From: Candidatus Saganbacteria bacterium
Lineage (GTDB): Bacteria > Margulisbacteria > WOR-1 > XYC2-FULL-46-14
Length of the DNA: 46,086 nt
Assembly (NCBI GenBank): GCA_013202975.1
Contig: JABMQY010000068.1
Location: 1 to 46,086 of the forward strand
Direction of reading: 5' to 3'
Translations under genes and position numbers: made by a program
Shown here: one piece after another, positions 18,038 to 25,736 of the stretch
How the letters are laid out: each line of letters begins with the position of its first letter
How positions within the stretch are numbered: the stretch's first letter is position 1
Notes under the pieces: model-generated
The model's input: only the letters and a program-made list of their open reading frames with translations
Told to the model about the DNA's origin: nothing
Databases searched by the model: none

Positions 18038-18733
18038 ATGAATATAGTTAGAAATTTAAGACGGAGTCGTTTGAGCATGGCCTGGGTGGGTTTACAAGAA
18101 GTAGGGAGGATGGTTAGAAACCGACAGCTCTATTTTAGTGATCTAAAACCGCATCCATCCGGTCGTGCAGTAGTTGTAATTGATATGTTAAATGACTTTT
18201 TAAGAAAAGACGGGAGCCTTTCTATGAAAGAGGTTCGATCTATTATAGCGGCAAACAATCGGGTAATTGATTCAGCACGACGAGAGGGTATTCCGGTTAT
18301 ATATGTATGCGAAGGCCATACTTATAACGATCCGGAATTCGAACAATTTCCAAGACACGGCGTGCGCAGGACATGGGGAGCACAATTACATCCAAAGATG
18401 TCTCAGCCGCAAAGAAGAAAAGAATGGATATTTAAGACCGGGTTTTCTGGATTTGGGATGAATAGGAATAAAGAGACACGATTAAATGCGGTTTTGACTC
18501 ATTTGAAAGTAAGAGAAATTGTTTTAGTCGGAGTTGCAACTGAATTTTGTGATAAGTTTACTGCTTTAGCCGGAATAGAAAAAGATTATTCCGTGAAAGT
18601 TGTAAGTGATGCCATAAAATCTATTGATATTAATGAAGGAGACGGAGCAGCTGCGATTGACGAAATGGGACAGGCGGGAGTCCAATTTATTTTATCGGGT
18701 GAAGCTGAAGCGTTATTTGCAGGGGGTAGATAA
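18038..18733 (+). CDS. Isochorismatase-like hydrolase, probable nicotinamidase
   Basis: A 231-residue cysteine hydrolase of the isochorismatase superfamily. The catalytic triad is visible as Asp49 (VVVIDMLNDF), Lys133 (IFKTGFSGF) and Cys171 (VGVATEFCDKFTA). The likely reaction is deamidation of nicotinamide to nicotinate, inferred from the next gene (nicotinate phosphoribosyltransferase) and from nadE just upstream; members of this superfamily also act on isochorismate and other amides. An unusual N-terminal extension of about 43 residues is rich in Arg. The gene starts 14 bases after nadE. Confidence 0.8.
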   Translation: MNIVRNLRRSRLSMAWVGLQEVGRMVRNRQLYFSDLKPHPSGRAVVVIDMLNDFLRKDGSLSMKEVRSIIAANNRVIDSARREGIPVIYVCEGHTYNDPEFEQFPRHGVRRTWGAQLHPKMSQPQRRKEWIFKTGFSGFGMNRNKETRLNAVLTHLKVREIVLVGVATEFCDKFTALAGIEKDYSVKVVSDAIKSIDINEGDGAAAIDEMGQAGVQFILSGEAEALFAGGR

Positions 18734-18735
18734 AA

Positions 18736-20313
18736 ATGGCTTTTAAAATTACTCCCTCTAGTTTTAAACTTGGTACCTCAGTTGCAGCAAACCAAAGACC
18801 GGCCCTTCCAGTTAATGCAGCAGCGAGACAGGCAGTATGGAGAGAGAGTGTAAATTTTAGACGAGACCCTAATAAAGCCTGGCTTACCCAAACCGATCTT
18901 TATCAACTGGTAATGGCCAATCAATTTCATCAGATTTGTGGAGGGGAGACACCAATTGCCCATTTTGAACTCTTTGTACGCAAATTGCCGGCGGGCCAGG
19001 ATTTTATGATCTTTTCCGGACTGCATGAAATTTTACGTTGGCTCTCCGGTGCAAAAATGGATCAGCAGCGTATTGACTATTTACTAGAGCAGCCAATATT
19101 AAAAGAAAGTAATTCGGACTTAGCTTCTTTTAGAAAGTATCTTGAGGATTTTCAATTCAAACTGGATGTCTGGGCAAATCCGGAAGGATCTTTTTATAGT
19201 CCAATGACCCCTTGTCTTGGTATATCCGGTCCAATTGAGCAGGTTTTATTAGCAGAGACATATCTGCTTTCGGTTTTTAACAGCCTTTCGGCAATTTCTA
19301 CACGCAGCGCCAATTATCGGCTGGCAAATCCAGGGATGAAGTGTGTTGAGATGGGAATGCGCCGCCATCATCCTCTTTTTCACGAAGATGTTGCTTTTGA
19401 AGCCTGGAAACAGGGTTTTGTTGGCACCTCAAATGTTGAAGCTGGGTATCAGTATGATATTCCAATTATTGGAACTAATTCTCATGCCATGTATCTGGCC
19501 TTTGATAGTGAGATAGAAGCAATTTCTGCCTGGATGAAGGTCTATCCAAATTATCCGATGGTTCTAACTGATACATTTCATACTTTAATTAATGCTTTAA
19601 AAACGGAACAGGTTTTAAAAGAACACGGACTTAGCTCTCTTTCTTACAGAGTAGATAATTCTCAACTGATAGAACTGATGGATATTTATAAGCGGATGAT
19701 GGATGGTTTTGGTTTTGAAACCGGTTTGCGGGTTGGTTCAAGTGATTTAACTCCCGAGGTTTTGGCACAAATGCAAGAGCAGCACTGTGTGGCAAATGCA
19801 GCTGGAATTGGAACAAAATTAGTTCATACTAATCCGTTTGGTGCGGTCTATAAACTTTCCCAAATTGATGGACCAAATGGCGCGCGTTTTGCCTGTAAGT
19901 TTTCGTCAAAGGGAAAAGTAGGGAATCTTCCCGGCAGCCACCAAATTTGGCGGGCATATGATGCCGATGGTCATGCGATTAGAGATACTGTTGCACTTTT
20001 GGATGAAGAGATTCCTGGAGCTACCCCTATAATGAGGCCTTATATGCGAGAAGGTATGTTGCTTGCTCCTTATTTATCAAAGGAGCAATTACGCGCTCAG
20101 TTTGAAGAGGGGAGAAAAGGTTTGCCTGCTAGTTCCCCTTATCCGGTTCTACTTTCAGAAAGAGCAGAGCAATTAAGGGCAGAGGTTATTGAGGGTATTA
20201 GAGAAAGAGAGATTACTCCTTTTCTGCCACAGTTAGCTCAATATTTTACCAGAGCAGAACTTGAAGGGGTATTGCCGGAAGATGAGATCGATATAATATT
20301 TGGAGGAGAATAA
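18736..20313 (+). CDS. pncB: Nicotinate phosphoribosyltransferase
   Basis: A 525-residue enzyme that joins nicotinate and PRPP to form nicotinate mononucleotide, the entry to the Preiss-Handler pathway. Family motifs: WLTQTDLYQLVMANQ at about 49-63, STRSANYRLANP, and GFVGTSNVEAGYQYDIPIIGTNSHAMY, the phosphate and substrate site including the His of GT.AH. It is a little longer than typical (400-490) because of about 45 extra N-terminal residues that carry basic but no acidic residues. It begins two bases after the isochorismatase stop, with GGGGG upstream as a ribosome site. Confidence 0.9.
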   Translation: MAFKITPSSFKLGTSVAANQRPALPVNAAARQAVWRESVNFRRDPNKAWLTQTDLYQLVMANQFHQICGGETPIAHFELFVRKLPAGQDFMIFSGLHEILRWLSGAKMDQQRIDYLLEQPILKESNSDLASFRKYLEDFQFKLDVWANPEGSFYSPMTPCLGISGPIEQVLLAETYLLSVFNSLSAISTRSANYRLANPGMKCVEMGMRRHHPLFHEDVAFEAWKQGFVGTSNVEAGYQYDIPIIGTNSHAMYLAFDSEIEAISAWMKVYPNYPMVLTDTFHTLINALKTEQVLKEHGLSSLSYRVDNSQLIELMDIYKRMMDGFGFETGLRVGSSDLTPEVLAQMQEQHCVANAAGIGTKLVHTNPFGAVYKLSQIDGPNGARFACKFSSKGKVGNLPGSHQIWRAYDADGHAIRDTVALLDEEIPGATPIMRPYMREGMLLAPYLSKEQLRAQFEEGRKGLPASSPYPVLLSERAEQLRAEVIEGIREREITPFLPQLAQYFTRAELEGVLPEDEIDIIFGGE

Positions 20314-20314
20314 T

Positions 20315-21478
20315 ATGACAGTCCCAGCATTAAAAGCCTGTAAAACAGTCTATAGTTATCGTCCCCCGGAAGTGAGGGCTGCATTTGATAGGGTTGTTAG
20401 AAATGGTTTTCCTCATCATGTGATAATGGGAGGGATTTTGCCTCCCGGTGGATTGGATATGTTTGAGAGGCCAATAATTGAGATGGTAGAAAGATTTTAT
20501 GCTGAACAGGTTCCGGCGTTAGCCGACTTTGGACATTGTTACCCGACTCCGGCTTCAGAAGAGGGGATCAGGGAGGTTATGAGTCTGGTTCAGAATAAAA
20601 AAACAGATCAATTGATTGAAAATGTTAGAGCAGGCCAGCCGATTGATCGGCAGGTTTTAATTGATGTGGAGCCGATTTCGGAAGAAGCGGTGCAGTGTAT
20701 TGGAGCCTTTTATTCTTTTCGAGATGAATATGAAGGATATTATCATGTTGGCAGATCAAGAAAAATGGCGCAGACTGTGGTTCCAAAAGATGTTAATCCG
20801 GAAGAGCTTCCTCCCGGCTATTGGTTTATCTCTAACCCTTTTGCCGGAGACGGAAATGTAATTCCAAATGAGGTTATTCAACGTATTTGTGAAGCAGGGC
20901 ATAAAATCTTTTATGATATGGCCTATCTGGATACAACGCAAAAACACCATTTTGATTTGAGCCATCCAAACATAATGGCATCAACCATTTCGTTCTCAAA
21001 ACCCTATGGCTTATTTTATGATCGAATCGGTTTTACTTTTAGCAGAGAGCCTATTCCGGCATTATTTGGAAATAAGTGGTTTAAGTCTGTCTTTGCATTA
21101 ATGATTGCTAAGCAGCTCATGAGCGATTTATCTCCCCAGCAGCTATATGCAAAATACAAAAAAGTTCAGGAATCAATTATTGCAGAAATTAATGATATTC
21201 ATAAGTTGGGAATGAAGCCTTGCGATACTTTTCTTTTAGGATATATAACCGAAGAAGCTGCCAGCTCTCTTCCAGCAGAGCAGCAGGCTTTAATTTCTGG
21301 TTTTAAGCGGGGAAATATTTTTCGCTTTTGCTTAACCCCTTATTTTTTTGAAAGAGATCCGGAGAGAAATAAACTATTTATTAATTGGCGCAGTTTCCTT
21401 TTGCATGAGGGAGAGGGGATACTTAACGCGGTGCAGGAGGCAGAGTTAGATAAGTTAGAGCAGGAGTGGATCGGTTAG
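20315..21478 (+). CDS. Fold-type-I PLP aminotransferase-like protein
   Basis: A 387-residue protein of aminotransferase class I/II layout: SNPFAGDGNVIP (near 173-184), KIFYDMAY (Asp201, Tyr204, which contact PLP), SFSKPYG with the Schiff-base Lys229, and DRIGF with a conserved Arg237. All PLP residues seem present, so it should be active. Substrate is unknown. I chose ATG 20315 because GGAGGAGA lies immediately before it; an ATG at 20300 would sit inside that site and in the pncB end. Its place between NAD salvage genes and a radical SAM gene is unusual and suggests a pathway-specific amine donor or acceptor. Confidence 0.8.
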   Translation: MTVPALKACKTVYSYRPPEVRAAFDRVVRNGFPHHVIMGGILPPGGLDMFERPIIEMVERFYAEQVPALADFGHCYPTPASEEGIREVMSLVQNKKTDQLIENVRAGQPIDRQVLIDVEPISEEAVQCIGAFYSFRDEYEGYYHVGRSRKMAQTVVPKDVNPEELPPGYWFISNPFAGDGNVIPNEVIQRICEAGHKIFYDMAYLDTTQKHHFDLSHPNIMASTISFSKPYGLFYDRIGFTFSREPIPALFGNKWFKSVFALMIAKQLMSDLSPQQLYAKYKKVQESIIAEINDIHKLGMKPCDTFLLGYITEEAASSLPAEQQALISGFKRGNIFRFCLTPYFFERDPERNKLFINWRSFLLHEGEGILNAVQEAELDKLEQEWIG

Positions 21479-21491
21479 TTGGGAGAAGAAA

Positions 21492-22379
21492 ATGGGAATT
21501 AGAATAGCTAGTTTATCGGTAATGGTCGGAAGTCCGGCTTGTAATTTAAATTGTGGGTTTTGTGTAAGCAAAACAACTTATCGAAAGGGGAGTCCAACCA
21601 AAACCAAGGTTCCTTTGGATAGAATTGATTTTTTAGCTAACCAGTTTTTAAGGGTCTGTGATGGAATTCCTTATGGAATAATAACTGGGAAGGGAGAACC
21701 GACACTTGCTCCAAAAGAAGAAATCGGGGATCTTATTTGGGTCTTGTATAACAACGGAAAAGGCTTGGCTCCAGAGATGCAGACAAATGGGACACGGCTA
21801 AACCATAGCAATTTGCAATACTGGAAAGACAAAGGATTAAATACAATTGCGATCAGTTGTGTAAGCCATGATGATGATGTTAATTCTGGTCTGCTTTCAA
21901 AAGGAAATTTGAAGTGGGATTTATCTCGAGCAGTGGCCGATGCCTTAGATGTTGGTCTTATGGTTCGTTTAACCCCAATTCTATGCAAAAAAGGGATTGA
22001 CTCTCCAGATAGTTTACTTGCATTTATGGGCTGGGCAAAGCAATTAGGAGTCCATCAGATTACATTCAGAAAAATGGGCCTACCAAGAGATTTAGTCCGT
22101 CCTGGCTCTTCTAAAATAGCAAGTTACATAAAGGCTAATCATGTAGATCCTTCTAAAGTAATAATTCCGGAACTAAGAAATATGGCCGAAGAAAAGACCC
22201 CTTGGCCTTGGGCACTGCGTTTTGGTTGGGAGGGGATGAGCGTTATTGTTACCGAGCATTTAACCGAGCCTAAGCAAGATGAGAATGATCCAGGCATAGA
22301 ACAGGCCCGTCACTCTGTTATTCAAGATGATGGGGGTCTTTATTTGTCGTGGGATGATCCTTCTTCGAGGGTATTATGA
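21492..22379 (+). CDS. Radical SAM protein of unknown specificity
   Basis: A 295-residue radical SAM enzyme. The cluster motif CxxxCxxC is Cys17, Cys21, Cys24 (ACNLNCGFC), followed by TGKGEPTL near residue 67, the GGE-like SAM-binding motif. AISCVSHDDDV and later TFRKMGLPRD belong to the barrel. There is no extra C-terminal cysteine cluster of the SPASM type. It should use a [4Fe-4S] cluster and SAM to make a radical; the substrate is unknown. It ends by a 4-base overlap with the next gene, so the two products are probably made together. Confidence 0.85.
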   Translation: MGIRIASLSVMVGSPACNLNCGFCVSKTTYRKGSPTKTKVPLDRIDFLANQFLRVCDGIPYGIITGKGEPTLAPKEEIGDLIWVLYNNGKGLAPEMQTNGTRLNHSNLQYWKDKGLNTIAISCVSHDDDVNSGLLSKGNLKWDLSRAVADALDVGLMVRLTPILCKKGIDSPDSLLAFMGWAKQLGVHQITFRKMGLPRDLVRPGSSKIASYIKANHVDPSKVIIPELRNMAEEKTPWPWALRFGWEGMSVIVTEHLTEPKQDENDPGIEQARHSVIQDDGGLYLSWDDPSSRVL

Positions 22380-23413
22380 ATTTATTTGCAGCAAAAAGAA
22401 TTGGTCCTGCAAGAATGCTTCCTCGTCTTGCTCTAGTCACCGATGTCCTAGAAGACATTGATGACGCCGAAGCTGTAACTTTGGCAGCATCAAAAGTTAA
22501 ACAAGAGCAACTCTCATTAAGCGGAGTTGTTACCACCTATATGATTCCAGATATCAGAGATAATTGTGTAGAGATGATGCTGGCAAATTTAGCGGTAGAT
22601 GGGGTTCCAACTTCGGCCGGATCGGCGCTGCCATCTGGAGAGACAGATCGAGCGGTTATAGATGAGTATGTAGAAGCCCATGTTGTAAATAAAAAGCTTT
22701 TTGAAGAGTTGGGTTTATTACAGAATGGAACAATGGAATTTTCTGCTCGCTGGGAGAAGCCGGCAGATCTTATTCATCACTTAATCGAAGATGCAAAAGG
22801 GCATTTAAATATCGGATTAATTGCCCCGGCAACTGATTTAGCCCTTGCAATTCAAATGGACCGCAAACATTTTGAAGAGGGGGTTGATGCAATCTATATT
22901 TCTGGACAGGCGGAAGAAGAGGGGGGGGGATTGGTCCCAAATTTTGCAGCACACAATCTGAATGTTGATCAAGAGGCCAGTCAAGTAGTTTTTAGCACGC
23001 AGGAACAGGTTGCTTTTACATTACTTGGTAAATGGGCAGCCTATCAAACTACTTTATATGATACTGATTTCGAACTATTTGCAAAGACGGGCCATCCGGT
23101 TGGACAATTTTTAAAAAGAAGTGCCGAGCTGGGGATGGTTCGATTGTGTGGTCGAAATGTTGGTAAATTTAGCCATCTCTATGTAGATACGGATGAGTTT
23201 GATCCGGCTGATCCTCTAAAATATGTCACCAGGCGCTCTCATCCCTATGATCCTTTGGCTTTAATGGCACTTACAGACCCGGAACTTTTTGATAGAAGTG
23301 TTAAGATTGGCCGACACACTATAATTGGTGCAACAGAAGATAACCCTGGGATGTCTGATCCGCTTCTAGTAAAAAGAAGGCTAATTGAAGATATTCTTTT
23401 TGTTTTGAGTTAA
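22376..23413 (+). CDS. Nucleoside hydrolase-like protein (IUNH family)
   Basis: A 345-residue protein that aligns with inosine-uridine-type nucleoside hydrolases: VTDVLEDIDDAEAVTLA (acidic Ca2+-binding cluster, near 21-36), LSGVVTTYMIPDIRDNC, NIGLIAPATDLALAI (family: TGPLTNLALA), NFAAHNLNVDQEASQVVF and HPYDPLALMALTDPELF. These enzymes cleave the N-glycosidic bond of ribonucleosides. In this operon nicotinamide or nicotinate riboside would be a logical substrate, releasing the free base for the next two enzymes; that is inference. Its stop overlaps the convergent NAD kinase fusion stop. Confidence 0.75.
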   Translation: MNLFAAKRIGPARMLPRLALVTDVLEDIDDAEAVTLAASKVKQEQLSLSGVVTTYMIPDIRDNCVEMMLANLAVDGVPTSAGSALPSGETDRAVIDEYVEAHVVNKKLFEELGLLQNGTMEFSARWEKPADLIHHLIEDAKGHLNIGLIAPATDLALAIQMDRKHFEEGVDAIYISGQAEEEGGGLVPNFAAHNLNVDQEASQVVFSTQEQVAFTLLGKWAAYQTTLYDTDFELFAKTGHPVGQFLKRSAELGMVRLCGRNVGKFSHLYVDTDEFDPADPLKYVTRRSHPYDPLALMALTDPELFDRSVKIGRHTIIGATEDNPGMSDPLLVKRRLIEDILFVLS

Positions 23414-25536
23414 TCTTTTTTGGGAGTCAACTGAACAATATTCAAAGTATGCCAATATCTATATCCGGTTTGTTGTTCATTGCGAATTTCTAAGCCGCCG
23501 TGCTCTAACATAAAATCAAGCCATTCAGGGTCTTCATAAACTCTTACAATTTTTAACGGGACGGCGATTTTGTATAGTTCTTTAATCTTCCAGCCGTAAT
23601 CTTCTACCCATTGTTTAAACTCTTTTTCTGCGCAGCTGCTAAAGTTTATTACAACACTTCCATCAGGATTAAGGTGTTCTTTGCCATCTTTTAATACTTC
23701 ATGAATAAGACCCAGCCCACGGTATTGGTCAACTTCTCCAGAAACTTTTGCTTCTGGCAGATAGGGGGGATTGACCATTAAGAGATCTACTTGTCCGATA
23801 CTTTTTATTCCTTTTTCGTGAATCTCATTTAAATTAACTTCTCCGATTACTGGGTCCAAATTTCTTCGCGCACATTCTAGTGCTCTTTTTACTATGTCAG
23901 TATCGGTAAATGATCTTAAGTTTTGGCAATTTATTATTGCGGCCTTTGCAATTGTTCCGCTGCCGGTGCCGACTTCTGCAGCAGAGATAACCCTGTCATT
24001 TAGAATATTATTTTCTAATAGGGCATACATGAATGCTGTAGTGTCGACAGAAGGTCCCCAGACATTTTGATCAATTGAGCTGTCCCACTCAGAAATTACT
24101 CCGGCAAATTCAGTTATTCTTAAACCATAGGTGTATAGTCCAAAAATAACATCCCGGGCTACAGCCGGCATACTGGCAATTTCGGCAGTGGGGTAGAGCA
24201 GGGTTGGATTGTCAATCGTCCCTTTTAGAGTTAAATCTTCGGTTCGTAATGCTTGGCCACCGGTCTTTAGAATTCGTGCCAAATGCAGCTTTTTCATGTC
24301 TTTTGTAACTTGTAAAAATAGAATCTGCCTCTTTTCCCCCTTTTTAACACTTGCGCAAATCGGAAGTGCATCAATTTCTTGAATCTGTGCTGCAGTAAGT
24401 CCTAGTCTCTCTTCTCTTAATCCTACCTCTGCAATCGGACCATCTGGTCTGGTCATTCCTATATTTGCAATTGATGGAAAAACCGGGAAGCTAATTGGGG
24501 ATCCCATTATTTTTACAGTAAGCTCCGATCCTTTTGGAAAGGCATAGTGTTTTCCAGCACCATCAATACTTGCTCTGGGATTATGGTACATTGTTGATTC
24601 AAGCTCAACAGCTTGCGCAAAGCCGTGAGTAAGTACACGTTGGCTTCCATCGGTGAAAAACCTGGTCGGTTCCCTTAGTTTGAATTGTATTAGTCTTGAA
24701 GTGGGATCAAAGGTCAGCCCCATTGAGTTTGAGATCCATCCGTTTGCAGATGAGCCGGATCCGGTAGCAATCAACAATCCGCTGTCTGACATTGGCTCTA
24801 CTATCCCATGTGTTTTTAATTTGTATTTTACTGCCTGCGCCGAGTCTTGTTCATTAATAAAAAGCTCGTTCAGTGCCAGCGTAGTTCTTATTACCTCTCC
24901 CTCTCTTCTTAGTATTGCTCCAATGCGATTAAGCAGAGCTATTTCAAATTCTCCTCTACTCATTAAATTGATTGCCGCTTCAAGATTCTCAGCTTCCAAT
25001 GGAAGATAATTCCCCCAGCTACCCAGTGGATTAGAATCGGCAACTTGTTTGTCAGAAACTATTCCCAAGAGTGGAGTGCTGTTTGAAATAAGATGAGCAC
25101 TACGAAGAATGGTCCCATCTCCTCCTGCTCCCAGATACATATCTCTATTTAAGAAGTGTCTGGTGCGAAGGTCTGAGACATTAACAATTTCAAATCTGAT
25201 TCCCAGTAGTTTTAGTGTTCTCCCTATAATGTCCATTGTGGCAAGATGTGCTGGCTCTTTTGTCCCTTTTGAGATAACTAAGACATCTTTTGGCTCAAAG
25301 GCTTTTGCAGTCTCTCCCCTAAATCCTTGAAAAGGGATTCCCTGTTGAAACTGGAGTTGTTGCAGTTCGTTTAATGAGAGTTGAAATAGGTGGGTTGATT
25401 GATCAAGCTGCCTTTGAGCTACAATGCTGTGTTGTATCCCAAAATCATTTTTTAGAATACCATTATCAATTATTGTCCGCTTTAGGCTTAAAAGCGGACT
25501 TTTTCCTTTAACAAAAAAACTTACTGTTGGTTGCAT
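23410..25536 (-). CDS. NAD kinase fused to an NPPY-type methyltransferase
   Basis: A 708-residue two-domain protein. Residues about 85-370 are an NAD kinase: GGDGT at 138-142, LNELFI with the NE pair at 223-224, DSGLLIATGSGSSANGW at 251-267 and ASIDGAG near 322. Residues about 460-708 are a SAM methyltransferase with EVGTGSG at 521-527 and NPPY at 589-592, as in HemK/PrmC, RlmG and N6-adenine enzymes. The first about 80 residues are not recognised. NAD kinase makes NADP+, so it completes the NAD pathway encoded convergently. Target of the methyltransferase is unknown. The message should be leaderless from a sigma-28-like promoter. Confidence 0.85.
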   Translation of the reverse strand: MQPTVSFFVKGKSPLLSLKRTIIDNGILKNDFGIQHSIVAQRQLDQSTHLFQLSLNELQQLQFQQGIPFQGFRGETAKAFEPKDVLVISKGTKEPAHLATMDIIGRTLKLLGIRFEIVNVSDLRTRHFLNRDMYLGAGGDGTILRSAHLISNSTPLLGIVSDKQVADSNPLGSWGNYLPLEAENLEAAINLMSRGEFEIALLNRIGAILRREGEVIRTTLALNELFINEQDSAQAVKYKLKTHGIVEPMSDSGLLIATGSGSSANGWISNSMGLTFDPTSRLIQFKLREPTRFFTDGSQRVLTHGFAQAVELESTMYHNPRASIDGAGKHYAFPKGSELTVKIMGSPISFPVFPSIANIGMTRPDGPIAEVGLREERLGLTAAQIQEIDALPICASVKKGEKRQILFLQVTKDMKKLHLARILKTGGQALRTEDLTLKGTIDNPTLLYPTAEIASMPAVARDVIFGLYTYGLRITEFAGVISEWDSSIDQNVWGPSVDTTAFMYALLENNILNDRVISAAEVGTGSGTIAKAAIINCQNLRSFTDTDIVKRALECARRNLDPVIGEVNLNEIHEKGIKSIGQVDLLMVNPPYLPEAKVSGEVDQYRGLGLIHEVLKDGKEHLNPDGSVVINFSSCAEKEFKQWVEDYGWKIKELYKIAVPLKIVRVYEDPEWLDFMLEHGGLEIRNEQQTGYRYWHTLNIVQLTPKKD

Positions 25537-25542
25537 GCTTTT

Positions 25543-25569
25543 TTATCGGGATGTTTTTTTGAAAATTTC
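25543..25569 (-). promoter_or_regulatory. Sigma-28-like promoter of the NAD kinase fusion, leaderless
   Basis: On the minus strand GAAATTTT (25562-25569), 11-base spacer, CCCGATAA (25543-25550). The ATG at 25536 follows after exactly 6 bases and no Shine-Dalgarno is present. The promoter diverges from another of the same class at 25675. Confidence 0.78.
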
Positions 25570-25574
25570 ACCCT

Positions 25575-25660
25575 TTTTAGGATATAGGGGATAGGATATG
25601 GGGGATAGTATAAAATATTTCCCTTTACTATATCCTATCACCTATATCCTATGGCCTATT
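25575..25660 (+). repeat. TATAGG-type repeat pair forming a large hairpin
   Basis: The left arm (25575-25610, GGATATAGGGGATAGG-like) is nearly the inverse of the right arm (25625-25660, CCTATATCCTATGGCC-like), with an AT-rich centre. It lies between two divergent sigma-28-like promoters, so it may insulate them or terminate stray transcripts. Confidence 0.75.
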
Positions 25661-25674
25661 TACCAAAATAACCT

Positions 25675-25701
25675 GAAATTTTTTCCAACAATTCAAGATA
25701 T
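25675..25701 (+). promoter_or_regulatory. Sigma-28-like promoter of the 651-residue coiled-coil gene
   Basis: GAAATTTT (25675-25682), 11-base spacer, CAAGATAT (25694-25701). The leader is about 30 bases and contains GGGAGG (25722-25727) nine bases before the ATG at 25737. Confidence 0.72.
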
Positions 25702-25736
25702 ATATATGTGAGACTTGAGAAGGGAGGTTTTATTTG

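Noticed and set aside
25575-25660. CRISPR array
   Set aside because: The repeat words are short, imperfect, inverted rather than direct, and lack regular spacers; no cas gene is present.
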